A DNA stretch of 64,000 nucleotides from assembly GCF_000981385.1 (NCBI RefSeq), contig NZ_LATZ01000008.1, forward strand, positions 62,001 through 126,000, given 5' to 3'. The stretch comes from Bacillus sp. SA1-12. GTDB lineage: Bacteria > Bacillota > Bacilli > Bacillales > Bacillaceae. The position numbers and the translations under genes were made by a program. Under the pieces are notes generated by a model. That model was not told the origin of the DNA, ran no database searches, and saw only the letters and a list, made by a program, of their open reading frames with translations. Shown piece by piece: positions 44,578-55,200 of the stretch; within the stretch, counting starts at the first letter, position 1; the number at the start of each line of letters is the position of its first letter.

Positions 44578-44688
44578 GCTATACGTACCATACTATTGGG
44601 AAATTCAGGTGACTATTGCACGATTTCAATATATGATATATTTTTAGAAAAGAATCTTACGTAAAAAGTAATAGAAATGAGATGAATA

Positions 44689-46404
44689 ATGATGTTTAAA
44701 AATAGTTACTACTGGAAACTTCAGCTTTCCTTTCTTGTATTAATCTTATTACCGATTGTGGCACTTTCATTTCTTTCCTATTCTAATACGAGAGATTCCG
44801 TTATGCATGAAATTCGACTTACGAATCAATCAGTTTTAAATATAATGGAAAAAGATATTTCCAAAAATCTGGACGATATTGCCTATGCATCCCACTTGTT
44901 TTCAAATAATAGTAGGATTAATGATAATCTTCGAGATTTCTCTACTATGAATGATATTAAATCTTATGAGGATTATAAAACTTATTTGAGTGTACGGGAA
45001 TCCTTTGAGTTAGTATCAATAAAGATCTTAAGTACTGATATTACGATGTTCGTTGTGAATAAAAACAATTTTATCATACCATATATGGATATTGTGAATG
45101 GAAAAACTGGAGCTTTTCAAGAATTGAACGGCCATTGGGAGATGGTCAATTCCCGTGTTAATTTTTCAATTCCGAATAAGCTACAATGGCTCGGAGTTAT
45201 AAACCCTGAAAATGAAAACGATTCCTTTTATTATTTTGCAAGAGTTATACGTGATAAAAACGACGGTGATTTATTATCTACACTCTATATTGGAATCTCG
45301 AGTAAATACTATGATAAGATTTTTAGCAACTCTAAAACGGGTAGTTTTGCACTTTTTGATAAGAGTGGAAATAGGATTGCAGGGAATACATCCTTAAAGA
45401 TGAATCTTCCTGCTTCGAATAACAATATTCGAAATGAAATCATGATCCCAAAAACAGAGTGGAAACTTATACATGAAACGAAAAATGAAGCAATAACAGG
45501 ACAATTATCCAAAACTTTCAATATTAGTATCCTGATTTTCACCATCTTTTTTCTGATTTTTTTGTTTATTTCATTCATTATCGCAATAAGACTCCATAAA
45601 CCAATTAGAAACTTGACGAATGTTGCAAAAAAATATGGAAAAGGAAATAGAGAGGTAAGATATCATGTTGAAGGTAAAGATGAAATAAACCAGTTGGGTC
45701 AAACCCTGAATATCATGTTAGATCAAATAAATGATTTAATTAATGATATTAAGCTAAAACAAGAGGAAAAACGAGTATTAGAACTCCAAGCGTTATTCGC
45801 ACAAATTCGGCCTCATTTTTTACTAAATACACTTAACTCAATTAAAATTAGCTTAATTTTGTCAAATGACAATTTTCATAGCCAAAAGATCGACTCACTA
45901 ATGGGATTGCTTAGGGCTTATATGAAAATTAATGACCCGTGGACCATACAGGATGAGTGTCATATGCTTCATCATTATATTGAAATTATGAAAATGAGAA
46001 CCGATTTACAGTTGGATTTATATGTATCTATTGATCATGAAATTAGAGATTTTGAGTTACCTAGACTTATGCTTCAACCGATTGTTGAAAATGCCATTAT
46101 ACATGGGTTTATTGAAGTAGAAGAATCGAATGGTGAAATTAGGATTGATGCAAAATTGGTTGAAGGGTTCATTGTCATTTCTATCCAAGATAACGGAATA
46201 GGACTTGAGGAATATGAAATGAAGAAATTAAGATCCCTGTTACAAAATGAAAATCAAGACACGTATAAAAGAATTGGAATCGTAAATGTATTAAATAGAT
46301 TACAGCTAACCTTTGGCGAAGATGCTTTTATTCATATTAAGTCAAATAAACTAGGTGGATTGGCTGTTGATCTTCACATTCCAAAAAGAAATAATTTTTC
46401 ATAA
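44689..46404 (+). CDS. Sensor histidine kinase, YesM type
   Basis: A 571-residue membrane kinase. One helix lies at residues 9-31, a large extracellular sensor follows (about 32-270), and a second helix (ISILIFTIFFLIFLFISFII) leads into a HAMP domain (LHKPIRNLTNVAKKYGKGNR). The phospho-accepting His sits in ALFAQIRPHFLLNTLNSIKI, the His_kinase motif; the ATPase part shows LMLQPIVENAIIHGF and DNGIGL. It is cotranscribed with a YesN-type regulator and should sense extracellular sugar or the loaded binding protein. Confidence 0.93.
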   Translation: MMFKNSYYWKLQLSFLVLILLPIVALSFLSYSNTRDSVMHEIRLTNQSVLNIMEKDISKNLDDIAYASHLFSNNSRINDNLRDFSTMNDIKSYEDYKTYLSVRESFELVSIKILSTDITMFVVNKNNFIIPYMDIVNGKTGAFQELNGHWEMVNSRVNFSIPNKLQWLGVINPENENDSFYYFARVIRDKNDGDLLSTLYIGISSKYYDKIFSNSKTGSFALFDKSGNRIAGNTSLKMNLPASNNNIRNEIMIPKTEWKLIHETKNEAITGQLSKTFNISILIFTIFFLIFLFISFIIAIRLHKPIRNLTNVAKKYGKGNREVRYHVEGKDEINQLGQTLNIMLDQINDLINDIKLKQEEKRVLELQALFAQIRPHFLLNTLNSIKISLILSNDNFHSQKIDSLMGLLRAYMKINDPWTIQDECHMLHHYIEIMKMRTDLQLDLYVSIDHEIRDFELPRLMLQPIVENAIIHGFIEVEESNGEIRIDAKLVEGFIVISIQDNGIGLEEYEMKKLRSLLQNENQDTYKRIGIVNVLNRLQLTFGEDAFIHIKSNKLGGLAVDLHIPKRNNFS

Positions 46405-46418
46405 AGGTGGCGATAAAC

Positions 46419-48008
46419 TTGTATAAAGTAATGTTAATTGATGATGATGTTCTCATGATTAAATATTTGAAGCAATTAATAAAATGGGAAGATTATGGTG
46501 TACGAGTTGCTGCCTCCTCATATTCAAGTGTAAAAGCGCTAGAATTATTTGAGGAAGTTATGCCTAATATTGTGATAACAGATATTGGACTTCCTCAAAT
46601 CAATGGGTTAGAACTCGTAGAAAAATTTAGGAGTATGAAACCGGATATTCGAGTCATTTTTTTAACCTGCCATGAAGATTTTTCGTATGCGCAGAGGGCA
46701 ATTAACCTAGATGCTGATAATTACTTGATAAAGGATTCACTGACTGCATCTCAATTAGAAGAATGCCTTCGCAAGTCTGTAAAAATGGCAGATGAAAATT
46801 CTAAGAGTTCTGAAAAAAATGCATATAACGTGATTTTAACAAGGAATAATGATCTCATCAAGCTAACACTATTAGAACGATTATTAAATGTGGAAAATAA
46901 AGGAACGTTACTTACGTATGCGAAAAGTATAGGGATACACTGGGAGCATAGTTCTTTCCTAATAGGAATTGGCCATATTTCTTATTCATCACTTGTAGAA
47001 AAGTACAATTATCATGATTATAAGGTGATTATGTATAGCATTTATAATATTGCGGAGGAGCTGGCGAAAAAATTCACCGGAATCACTGTATTTAATAATC
47101 AGGAAAACCTAGTTTATCTGATTAATTATCAACAAACTATCAAGTATAATATCCAGAAATACCTTCGCCAGTATCTTACCGAATTATATGAAAAATGTAA
47201 TGAAATACTAAAAATACAAATTCGGTTTATCTATAACCAAGCATCATTAGAACTAGATCAAATAGGTGCTTCGTATAAAAAAATGATAGATTCTAAATAT
47301 AACTTCTACTATTCAGAATCAACAATAGAGAGCTGGAACCTAAAAAGTGATAACGCTTTTTTCCATTCTCCTGTTGACAAATTACTAGAACATGAAATGA
47401 AAAACCTCTTTTTCTCTGTTAAAGAAAAGGATGAAGACCTATTAGAAAAATCTATTATTGTAATTTCAACAGAAGCAAAGAAACGATATTTACTCCCAAT
47501 TGAAGTGATTGAGCTTTGTTCCCAGCATATTCGAAAAATTGAATTGCAATTCGGATCTTCCAAGATGGATGAGGATTTTTATACGTGCTTAAGATCTACA
47601 TTGAGCTTATGTGATACATTAAAGCTTATAAAAGGTAAAATGAAGAAACTTATTAAGGAAAATGAGATTGTGAACCAATCTGTAGAGGCTGAGCCAAAGC
47701 TTAAGGCTATTAATAGTTTTATCGCTGATCACCTTTCAGAAAACATTAGTTCAGTAGATGTGGCAGCATTTCTATATATGAATTCAAGTTATTTTTCACG
47801 TTATTTTAAACGACTAACTGGTGAAAATTTCACGGATTATGTTCATCGCTATAAAATAGAAGCTGCAAGAAAAATGCTAGAATACACGGAGGAAACCATT
47901 GAAGAGGTAGCACTAAAATGCGGGTATTCCGAGCGCACATATTTTTCAAAGGTTTTCAAAAAATATATGGGGATGACACCACGAGATTTTAGATTAAAGG
48001 CAAATTAG
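46419..48008 (+). CDS. Response regulator, YesN type (receiver plus AraC output)
   Basis: About 529 residues. The TTG at 46419 is chosen because aaaggtggc lies at the correct distance; a GTG at 46407 would overlap that site. The receiver shows VMLIDDDVLMIK, the phospho-Asp in NIVITDIGLPQINGLELV, and the switch Lys in NYLIKDSL. A long middle region is followed by two AraC-type helix-turn-helix motifs (SVDVAAFLYMNSSYFSRYFK and VALKCGYSERTYFSKVFKKY). With the upstream kinase it should activate the importer, hydrolase and lyase genes. Confidence 0.93.
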   Translation: MYKVMLIDDDVLMIKYLKQLIKWEDYGVRVAASSYSSVKALELFEEVMPNIVITDIGLPQINGLELVEKFRSMKPDIRVIFLTCHEDFSYAQRAINLDADNYLIKDSLTASQLEECLRKSVKMADENSKSSEKNAYNVILTRNNDLIKLTLLERLLNVENKGTLLTYAKSIGIHWEHSSFLIGIGHISYSSLVEKYNYHDYKVIMYSIYNIAEELAKKFTGITVFNNQENLVYLINYQQTIKYNIQKYLRQYLTELYEKCNEILKIQIRFIYNQASLELDQIGASYKKMIDSKYNFYYSESTIESWNLKSDNAFFHSPVDKLLEHEMKNLFFSVKEKDEDLLEKSIIVISTEAKKRYLLPIEVIELCSQHIRKIELQFGSSKMDEDFYTCLRSTLSLCDTLKLIKGKMKKLIKENEIVNQSVEAEPKLKAINSFIADHLSENISSVDVAAFLYMNSSYFSRYFKRLTGENFTDYVHRYKIEAARKMLEYTEETIEEVALKCGYSERTYFSKVFKKYMGMTPRDFRLKAN

Positions 48009-48330
48009 AATATTTTAATGACCTCCAAAGTTACAAACGAAGGGTTTAGTGAAAATGGTAAAAATCTTACACGTTTTACAAAAAATCAAACGTGTTTACG
48101 GATCATTTTTCACTTTACACTTTATGTATGGTTTACACTTTAGGAGGTTTTTTTATAGGGAAAGATTATGCAACTGATACAAGATTTTTTTTTACATCAA
48201 AGACCTCAAGTTAAAAAAACGATCAGTTTTTTGCGCTAATGGAGGCCGGATGCGAGTAGGTAATGCCATTAATAGTTTTATATACAATACAGTATAAAAT
48301 GGTTGATGTTAGCTTAGGAGAGTGATAAAT
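48009..48330 (+). promoter_or_regulatory. Regulatory gap before the GH88 gene
   Basis: About 320 bases without a gene. It contains the shared motif GTAAAAATCTTACACGTTTT (48058-48077), partly overlapped by an inverted repeat ACACGTTT...AAACGTGT (48069-48094), and AT-rich promoter-like sequence near 48280. No terminator is evident after the response regulator. Confidence 0.5.
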
Positions 48331-49455
48331 ATGTGGAAAATAGCAATCGAAGATGCGATTCAAAAAACGAGGGATAACATGACAAGGTTCGGTGATTTAT
48401 TTCCCCATGTTAGTACGAATAATAAATATGAATTGAATAATAATGATGATTGGACAAATGGATTTTGGTCAGGGATTCTTTGGCTGTGTTATGAATACAC
48501 AAATGATGATATCTATCGAAATGCAGCGAGGAAATCTGTTGAGAGTTTTTTTAAGCGGTTTCAGAATGATGTAGTTCTCCAACATCATGATATCGGATTT
48601 TTATATTCTTTATCCTCAAAAGCTCAGTGGATCATAGAAAAAGATTCAAATGCAAAAGAACTGACGCTCAAAGCTGCTACCAAATTAATGGATCGCTGGA
48701 GAGAAAAAGGGCAATATATACAAGCGTGGGGACCGATAGGAGACGATGTTGAAGGCGGTCGTATTATTATAGATTGCTTACTGAATCTACCACTCCTTTA
48801 TTGGGCTTCGGAACAAACAGGTGATGAAAGGTTTCGAGATGCAGCAATAATTCAAGCGGACAAATCGCTGCGCTACCTCGTTCGAGGTGATGATAGTTCT
48901 TATCATACTTTCCATTTTAATCAGGAAACAGGAGAGCCAATTGGCGGCTCTACCCATCAAGGATATACAAACGGCTCTACATGGAGTCGTGGTCAAGCAT
49001 GGGGTGTATATGGATTTGCTTTATCATATCGTTATACGAAAAATCCCGTGTATTTGGAAGCATCAAAACGAATGGCACATTTTTTCCTGAAGAACTTACC
49101 TGAAGATTATGTATCGTATTGGGACTTTAATGCACCTATTACGAAAGATACGCCCCGTGATAGCTCAGCAACAGCCATTGTAACTGCCGGTATCCAAGAG
49201 CTAGTAAGTCATTTAGAACCAAGTGATAGTGAACGCATATATTTTGAAAATTCCAATTTAAAAATGATGAATTCACTTGTAACTAACTATTCAACAATAC
49301 ATGAGACCGGTGCTGAAGGATTGTTAAAGCATGGCTCTTATCATGTTAGAGGAAATCTTTCAAAGGATGATTATATGATTTGGGGAGATTACTTCTACCT
49401 TGAATCACTTATGCGTCTTGAAAAAGGAGTGACCGGGTATTGGTATGAAAGATAG
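48331..49455 (+). CDS. Unsaturated glucuronyl hydrolase, GH88
   Basis: A 374-residue (alpha/alpha)6-barrel enzyme. ATG 48331 is chosen because aggag is 10 bases upstream; the GTG at 48322 is too close. Family features are DDWTNGFWSGILWLCYE, HDIGFLYSLSS, the catalytic-Asp region GRIIIDCLLNLPLLYWA, QGYTNGSTWSRGQAWGVYGF and PRDSSATAIVTAGI. GH88 enzymes hydrate the 4,5-unsaturated uronic acid left by lyases of chondroitin, hyaluronan or heparin. There is no signal peptide, so it acts after import and works in series with the secreted PL8 lyase. Confidence 0.92.
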   Translation: MWKIAIEDAIQKTRDNMTRFGDLFPHVSTNNKYELNNNDDWTNGFWSGILWLCYEYTNDDIYRNAARKSVESFFKRFQNDVVLQHHDIGFLYSLSSKAQWIIEKDSNAKELTLKAATKLMDRWREKGQYIQAWGPIGDDVEGGRIIIDCLLNLPLLYWASEQTGDERFRDAAIIQADKSLRYLVRGDDSSYHTFHFNQETGEPIGGSTHQGYTNGSTWSRGQAWGVYGFALSYRYTKNPVYLEASKRMAHFFLKNLPEDYVSYWDFNAPITKDTPRDSSATAIVTAGIQELVSHLEPSDSERIYFENSNLKMMNSLVTNYSTIHETGAEGLLKHGSYHVRGNLSKDDYMIWGDYFYLESLMRLEKGVTGYWYER

Positions 49456-49493
49456 AACATTCAATCGAACAAACTGTCATAATAGGTGTTTAT

Positions 49494-49948
49494 ATGGATA
49501 GTACGAAAATATTTCACATCCTTGATTTAGATTATCCGGACTTAGAGCAAGTAAAAATTGCGTATACTGAAGACCGTGAGAGGGACGCATTCATTGAGAT
49601 AAAAAAGTGTTTCTTAGAACGAAAAAGACTTAGCCTATTTGTGGAAGATACAACAAAGATGATTTTTGCTGCCTATAAAGACGGTGACGAAACTGCTGAA
49701 AAGTTGATTAACTGATTACACCATTAGCACATGGCGTTTATATGATTAATATCCTATTGGATCCACATTTGATCACTTTTGGTGGGAGTGTAGCAACGAA
49801 TAATCTATTTTTGTTGAATCTATTAAAAGATAAGCTAGCTGAATTCGTAATAGATGAACAGAAACATATTTTAGAAAAAATGCAGATCAGTCAATTGGGT
49901 AATGAGCAAGGCATTATCGGTACAGGTTTGCGAGTGTTTCATCATTAA
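49494..49948 (+). pseudogene. ROK-family kinase/regulator remnant, frameshifted
   Basis: The first frame ends TKMIFAAYKDGDETAEKLIN at a stop near 49715. The neighbouring frame resumes at once (LITPLAHGVYMINILLDPHL) and continues with LITFGGSVATNN and LGNEQGIIGTGLRV to 49948, which is the C-terminal half of ROK proteins. The N-terminal ATP-binding DxGGT region is missing. One indel plus a large 5' deletion therefore inactivate the gene. It probably once phosphorylated a hexosamine or similar sugar released in this locus. Confidence 0.75.
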
Positions 49949-49978
49949 CATAGTTTTTTTAAGAGGGAGATGTTCAGA

Positions 49979-51724
49979 TTGTCAAATTTAACTGTAAGAG
50001 AGAAAAAACTCTATTTAAACGATGATCCTATTCAACTTATTTCAGGGGCCATTCATTATTTTCGAATAGTACCGGAATATTGGGAAGATAGGCTGTTGAA
50101 ATTAAAGGCTTGCGGATTTAACTGTGTGGAAACGTATATTCCATGGAATTTGCATGAGCCAAAGGAAGGGCAGTTTAACTTTACTGGCATAGCAGATGTT
50201 GAGAAGTTTATTCGCATTGCTGAGAAAATTGGATTATATGTGATTGTTCGACCAAGCCCGTATATATGTGCTGAATGGGAATTTGGCGGACTCCCTGCCT
50301 GGTTGCTCGCTGACCGTAATATGAGACTAAGATCTTATTACGAACCATACTTAGATAAAATAGATGCTTATTATGATGTGTTAATGGAAAAATTAAAGCC
50401 CTTACAAATGACTAATGATGGCCCAATTATTGCCATGCAAGTGGAAAACGAGTATGGAAGTTACGGGAATGATAAAAAATACCTTCATTATATAAAGGAT
50501 GGAATGATTTCTAGAGGAATTGATGTATTACTATTTACTTCAGACGGTCCAACGGATTTGATGCTCCAAGGGGGGACGTTGCCTGATTTACTAGCTACAG
50601 CTAATTTTGGTTCGAAGCCAAAAGAATCGTTTGATAAATTAAATGAGTATTTTCCTAATTCCCCCGATATTTGTATGGAATTTTGGAATGGCTGGTTTGA
50701 TCATTGGGGAGAAGAGCATCATCAAAGAGATCCATATGATGCTGCTAACACATTTGCCGAAATGTTAAAAGGGGGAGCATCAGTTAATTTTTATATGTTT
50801 CATGGAGGTACGAATTTTGGTTTTTATAATGGAGCAAATTACGATGACAAATATGCCCCAACTGTCACGAGCTATGATTATGATTGTCCATTAAGTGAAT
50901 CGGGAGATTTAACTCCTAAATTTTATGCAGTCCGTGAGGCTATTGGAAAATATAAAAATATTGAGGAACTAAAATTACCTGAACCTATTCCTAAAATCAA
51001 TTATGGAAAAATTGATATGGTGGAATCTATAAAATTATTTGATTCATTAGAAGTAATTAGTGAACCAGTAAGAAGAACTCATCCACAAACAATGGAGGAA
51101 CTGGGTCAGGATTATGGTTTCATTCTTTATCGAACTACAATAGAGGGGCCAAAACCAGAGGCCCAATTAACGATACAAGATGTTCGCGATCGTGCACTTG
51201 TATTTATAGACCGAGAATTTATTGGTGTAATAGATCGTTGGGACAATAATACCATTTCCTTTGAAGTACCGGAAAAAGGGGTTCAGCTTGATATATTAGT
51301 AGAGAATTTGGGGCGTATAAACTATGGTCCCCTTTTAAAAGATCCAAAAGGAATTACAGAAGGGGTAAGATTTGAACGTCAATTTTTATATGACTGGACA
51401 ATTTTCCCTCTACCGATGAATAATCTTGATTCTTTAACTTTTAAGAAGGCAAATAATCTTGATAACTCAGGACCTTCTTTCTACAGGGGCGTATTTAATG
51501 TAGAAGAAATCGGGGATACATTTGTTGAATTACCCGGTTGGAAAAAAGGGGTCGTTTTTATTAACGGTTTTAACCTAGGTAGATATTGGGAAATTGGACC
51601 TCAAGAAACCTTATATTTGCCAGGGCCATTATTAAAAAAAGGCGAGAATGAAATCATTATTTTCGAAATGCATTCGATCGATCGCTTAGAAATATTTTTA
51701 ATAGACACGCCTAAATTAGGATGA
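49979..51724 (+). CDS. Beta-galactosidase, glycoside hydrolase family 35
   Basis: About 581 residues. TTG 49979 is preferred to ATG 49970 because the ribosome site agagggag touches that ATG. The barrel shows ISGAIHYFRIVPEYWEDRLL, NCVETYIPWNLHEP, RPSPYICAEWEFGGLPAWLL, the acid/base Glu in QVENEYGSYG and the nucleophile Glu in DICMEFWNGWFDHWG. The jelly-roll end contains GWKKGVVFINGFNLGRYWEI. It has no signal peptide and acts in the cytoplasm. In a glycosaminoglycan locus it may remove galactose from linkage-region or keratan-type oligosaccharides (inference). Confidence 0.92.
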   Translation: MSNLTVREKKLYLNDDPIQLISGAIHYFRIVPEYWEDRLLKLKACGFNCVETYIPWNLHEPKEGQFNFTGIADVEKFIRIAEKIGLYVIVRPSPYICAEWEFGGLPAWLLADRNMRLRSYYEPYLDKIDAYYDVLMEKLKPLQMTNDGPIIAMQVENEYGSYGNDKKYLHYIKDGMISRGIDVLLFTSDGPTDLMLQGGTLPDLLATANFGSKPKESFDKLNEYFPNSPDICMEFWNGWFDHWGEEHHQRDPYDAANTFAEMLKGGASVNFYMFHGGTNFGFYNGANYDDKYAPTVTSYDYDCPLSESGDLTPKFYAVREAIGKYKNIEELKLPEPIPKINYGKIDMVESIKLFDSLEVISEPVRRTHPQTMEELGQDYGFILYRTTIEGPKPEAQLTIQDVRDRALVFIDREFIGVIDRWDNNTISFEVPEKGVQLDILVENLGRINYGPLLKDPKGITEGVRFERQFLYDWTIFPLPMNNLDSLTFKKANNLDNSGPSFYRGVFNVEEIGDTFVELPGWKKGVVFINGFNLGRYWEIGPQETLYLPGPLLKKGENEIIIFEMHSIDRLEIFLIDTPKLG

Positions 51725-51765
51725 AATTTATTCTAGGCTTGATAAATCCTGACTGTCTTCAATTG

Positions 51766-51793
51766 GACCTGCAATAAGTTGCAGGTCTTTTTT
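51766..51793 (+). terminator. Rho-independent terminator
   Basis: GACCTGCAA and TTGCAGGTC form a perfect 9-bp stem around taag, followed by six or more T. Confidence 0.85.
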
Positions 51794-51869
51794 AAATTCA
51801 TAAGGATGTTTAGTTAGATTCATCTCCTATGTCATAAGAATCTATGAAATTAGTGGCTCTATATTAAAG

Positions 51870-51902
51870 GTAAAAATTGAACACATAATAGTCAGAATCG
51901 TT
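51870..51902 (+). promoter_or_regulatory. Shared upstream motif of the glycosaminoglycan locus, copy 4
   Basis: GTAAAAATTGAACACATAAT followed by GTCAGAATCGTT. It aligns with 41177-41209 over about 33 bases, with the same order and nearly the same distance of the two blocks. Confidence 0.55.
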
Positions 51903-51989
51903 ATCAAGGTCAAGGATTATTTTAAAATATAATAATTTAAAATCAACCTAAAATATCGAAGGGCTAATCTCTGTTAAAAACCAAAAAAA

Positions 51990-52003
51990 TGTAAGCGTTA
52001 TCT
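51990..52003 (+). promoter_or_regulatory. Putative cre site
   Basis: TGTAAGCGTTATCT fits the CcpA consensus except for the last base. It lies about 245 bases before the lyase start codon and suggests glucose repression of the secreted enzyme. Confidence 0.5.
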
Positions 52004-52248
52004 ATCGATCTCATTCTCCATATGGAGCCCCTGTTCCTGTTTTTTGAAGTAACAAATTTGTTTTTTTATATCCTTTGGAAACTTTGAGGGGGGTGATATT
52101 TATAAGAAAGTTTTCGTTCGCTTCGTCCATCTAAGTTTTTAGGTCTAACAACATTAGAATAATCGTTAAGTTGTGAGAAGTTACCTTTTTTGGCCCAGTT
52201 TTTTCATGATCAATCAGGACTAAATGACAAAGTGGAGGGGGAAAAGAA

Positions 52249-55200
52249 GTGCAAAAAGCAATGAGTATTTGTCTAGCAATATTCTTTATTTTAAGTTCAG
52301 CCCTACCTGTGTATAAAGTTTCAGCAGAAGAAATACCAAAAATGAATTTAATACAAAACGGTGGGTTTGAGACAACAACTAGTAACAGTAAATGGTCGAA
52401 TAATATAGGACCTGAGAATTGGGATGTTTGGATTCCAAGTGGTAATCCAGAGTTAACAATTGACTCTAATGAATATCATGAGGGAAATCATTCTATCTCT
52501 ATCAATGCAACTGAGACAAGCAGAGCGGATGTTCTACAAGATGTGGCGGTCAACCCGGATCAAAACTATCAATTATCATTTTGGTTTAAAACAGAAAATA
52601 TTGAAGCATCTTGGGGAGGACTGTTTGTTCGAACACAGTACTTAGATAGTAATGGAAAAAAAGTTAGTGATGGACCATCCACAGAAAAAATAAAAGGATC
52701 ACATGACTGGAGCTTACAAGAAATTAATTTAGCAATCCCCAAAAGTGCAAGTAAGCTACGGGTAGAGCTATTTTTTGAAACGGCAACAGGGAAAGCGTGG
52801 TTAGATAATGTGACACTTAAGGAAACTGATAAAACAGTGACTAATTTTATATTAGAGCAAAATGCCGTTACGTTAAATATAGGGGAAGCTATGTCCTTGA
52901 CTCCTGTATTTACACCTTCAGATGTTACTGACAAAACCGTTTATTGGACATCCTCCAACCCTGATATCGCAGTGATTGACGATACAGGCCTTGTTACAGG
53001 AGTAGCCCCAGGGGTTGCAACAATTAAGGCAACAACCAAGGATGGTGGATTTACGGCAGAGAGTCTAGTTAGTGTAGATTCTGCTGAGGCTATAGAATAT
53101 TATGAACAGCTTAGAGTCAATTGGTTCAATAAACTAACAGGCAATGATCAATATGATCCAAACGATAAGAATGTGGCCAACTCTATCAATACTTTAACAG
53201 AAAAAGTTACAAACGATGATGGAACGGGTTTATGGGATTCGATGAATAAATCAGAAAATCGCACGTCCTTGTGGAACGATAGAGCAAGTACAACTGATTC
53301 ATCTCATATAACGAATTCCTACCAGCGTTTAAAAGATATGGCACTGGCTTATTCAATCGAAGGTTCAACATTAAAAGGCAATCAAACGTTGAAGGAAGAC
53401 ATTGTTAGTGGCTTAGATTGGTTATATGCACATCGCTATAATGAAAATAAAAATCATTATGGAAATTGGTGGGATTGGGAAATAGGAACCCCTCAAGCGA
53501 TGAACGATATAGTGGTGTTGATTTATAACGATTTATCTTCCACTCAAATAAAAAACTATATGAGAGCAGTTGATCGGTTTGTTCCAGATCCTACAACCCG
53601 TGAATCTCTTAATAATCCAGACTTTCGAGAAACAGGGGCAAACCTTTTAGATAAGGCTCTTGTCGTATCTATTCGTGGTGTAATCGGAAATAATAGTGCA
53701 AAAATCTTGCTGGGAAATCTTTCAATTGGTGAAGAATATCATTATGTTGAAAGCGGTAATGGCGTTTATAGGGACGGTTCTCTTGTTCAACACTCTAATA
53801 TAGCTTATACAGGGGGATACGGAGCTGTTTGGCTTGGTCGTACAGCTGACATGATGTATTTGTTAAAAGATTCCCCGTGGGAAGTCAATAATCCGAATGT
53901 AAATAATGTGTTTAACTGGGTAACAGATTCCTTTGAACCACTTATTTATAAAGGTGCAATGATGGATATGGTATCTGGAAGGGGGATTTCAAGGCAGGGA
54001 TCTACCGATCATTCAAAGGGAAGAGCGACAATATTAAGCTTACTGCGATTGTCTGATGCTGCTCCTCCTGAAAAAGCAATGGAGATCAAGCGGATGGTCA
54101 AAGAGTGGATCCAAACAGATTCTACATTTACCAATTATACCGAAGGATTATCGATTTATGAAATCAATCTTGTAAAGGATTTAATAAGTAATTCAAACAT
54201 TGAGCCAAGGGGTGATTTGGTTAAGAATCAGGTCTTTGCAGGTATGGATCGGGTCGTACATCTTCGTCCTGGATTTGGCTTTGGGATTGGTATGTTTTCT
54301 GATCGAATTTCAGGTTTTGAGTATGGTAATGGAGAAAATAAAGAAGGATGGTATACAGGAGCTGGGGCTACTTATTTATATAACAATGACCTAAAGCAAT
54401 TCAGCAATGATTTTTGGCCAACTGTAGACAGTTATCGATTACCAGGTATAACAACAGATCAATCAAAAGGAATATTGAGAGATTGGGCAAGTTACTATAA
54501 CCCAAGAACATGGGTTGGGGGTTCTAATCTTAATGGAATTTATGGTGCCGTGGGGATGGATTTCTCCTTTGAGAAATTAACAGGCAGCTCACTGCAAGGT
54601 AAAAAATCATGGTTTATGTTCGATGATGAGATTGTTGCTTTAGGAGCGGATATTTCGAGCTTAAATGAGTCTAAAGTAGAAACGATTATAGAAAATAGAC
54701 ACATAAATGAAAATGGTAACAATAAGCTGATCGTTAATGGGGAAGAAAAACTGAGTCAACTCGATGATTCCGATACGTTCAACGAGGTCAAATGGGCTCA
54801 CATAGAGGGGAATGTTCAAGGCTCAGATATAGGCTATTATTTCCCTGCATCATCAAGCGTGTTTGGATTACGTGAATCGAGAATAGGCTCTTGGAACGAG
54901 ATTAATAATGGTGGATCCTCTGATTCTATTACAAGAAACTATATAAGTTTAGCGTTTGATCATGGGACAAAGCCTGTAAATGCCGCTTATTCTTATGTAC
55001 TTCTCCCTAATAAAGATGTTACTCAAACAGAAAATTACAGTAGTAATGCTGATATAACGGTCCTTGCAAATACGCCAGCGGTTCAGGCAGTAAGGGAAAA
55101 GACTCTTGGGATAACAGCAGCAAACTTTTATGAAGCAGAAACGGTTGACTTTATTACCGTGCAAAACCCTGCATCTGTTATCGTACAAGAAGAAAGCAAT

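Larger units (their letters stand above)
51794..52248 (+). promoter_or_regulatory. Regulatory gap before the PL8 lyase gene
   Basis: About 450 bases without a gene. It contains the long form of the shared motif (51870-51902) and a near-perfect cre (51990-52003). The rest is AT-rich with no clear open frame. Confidence 0.5.
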
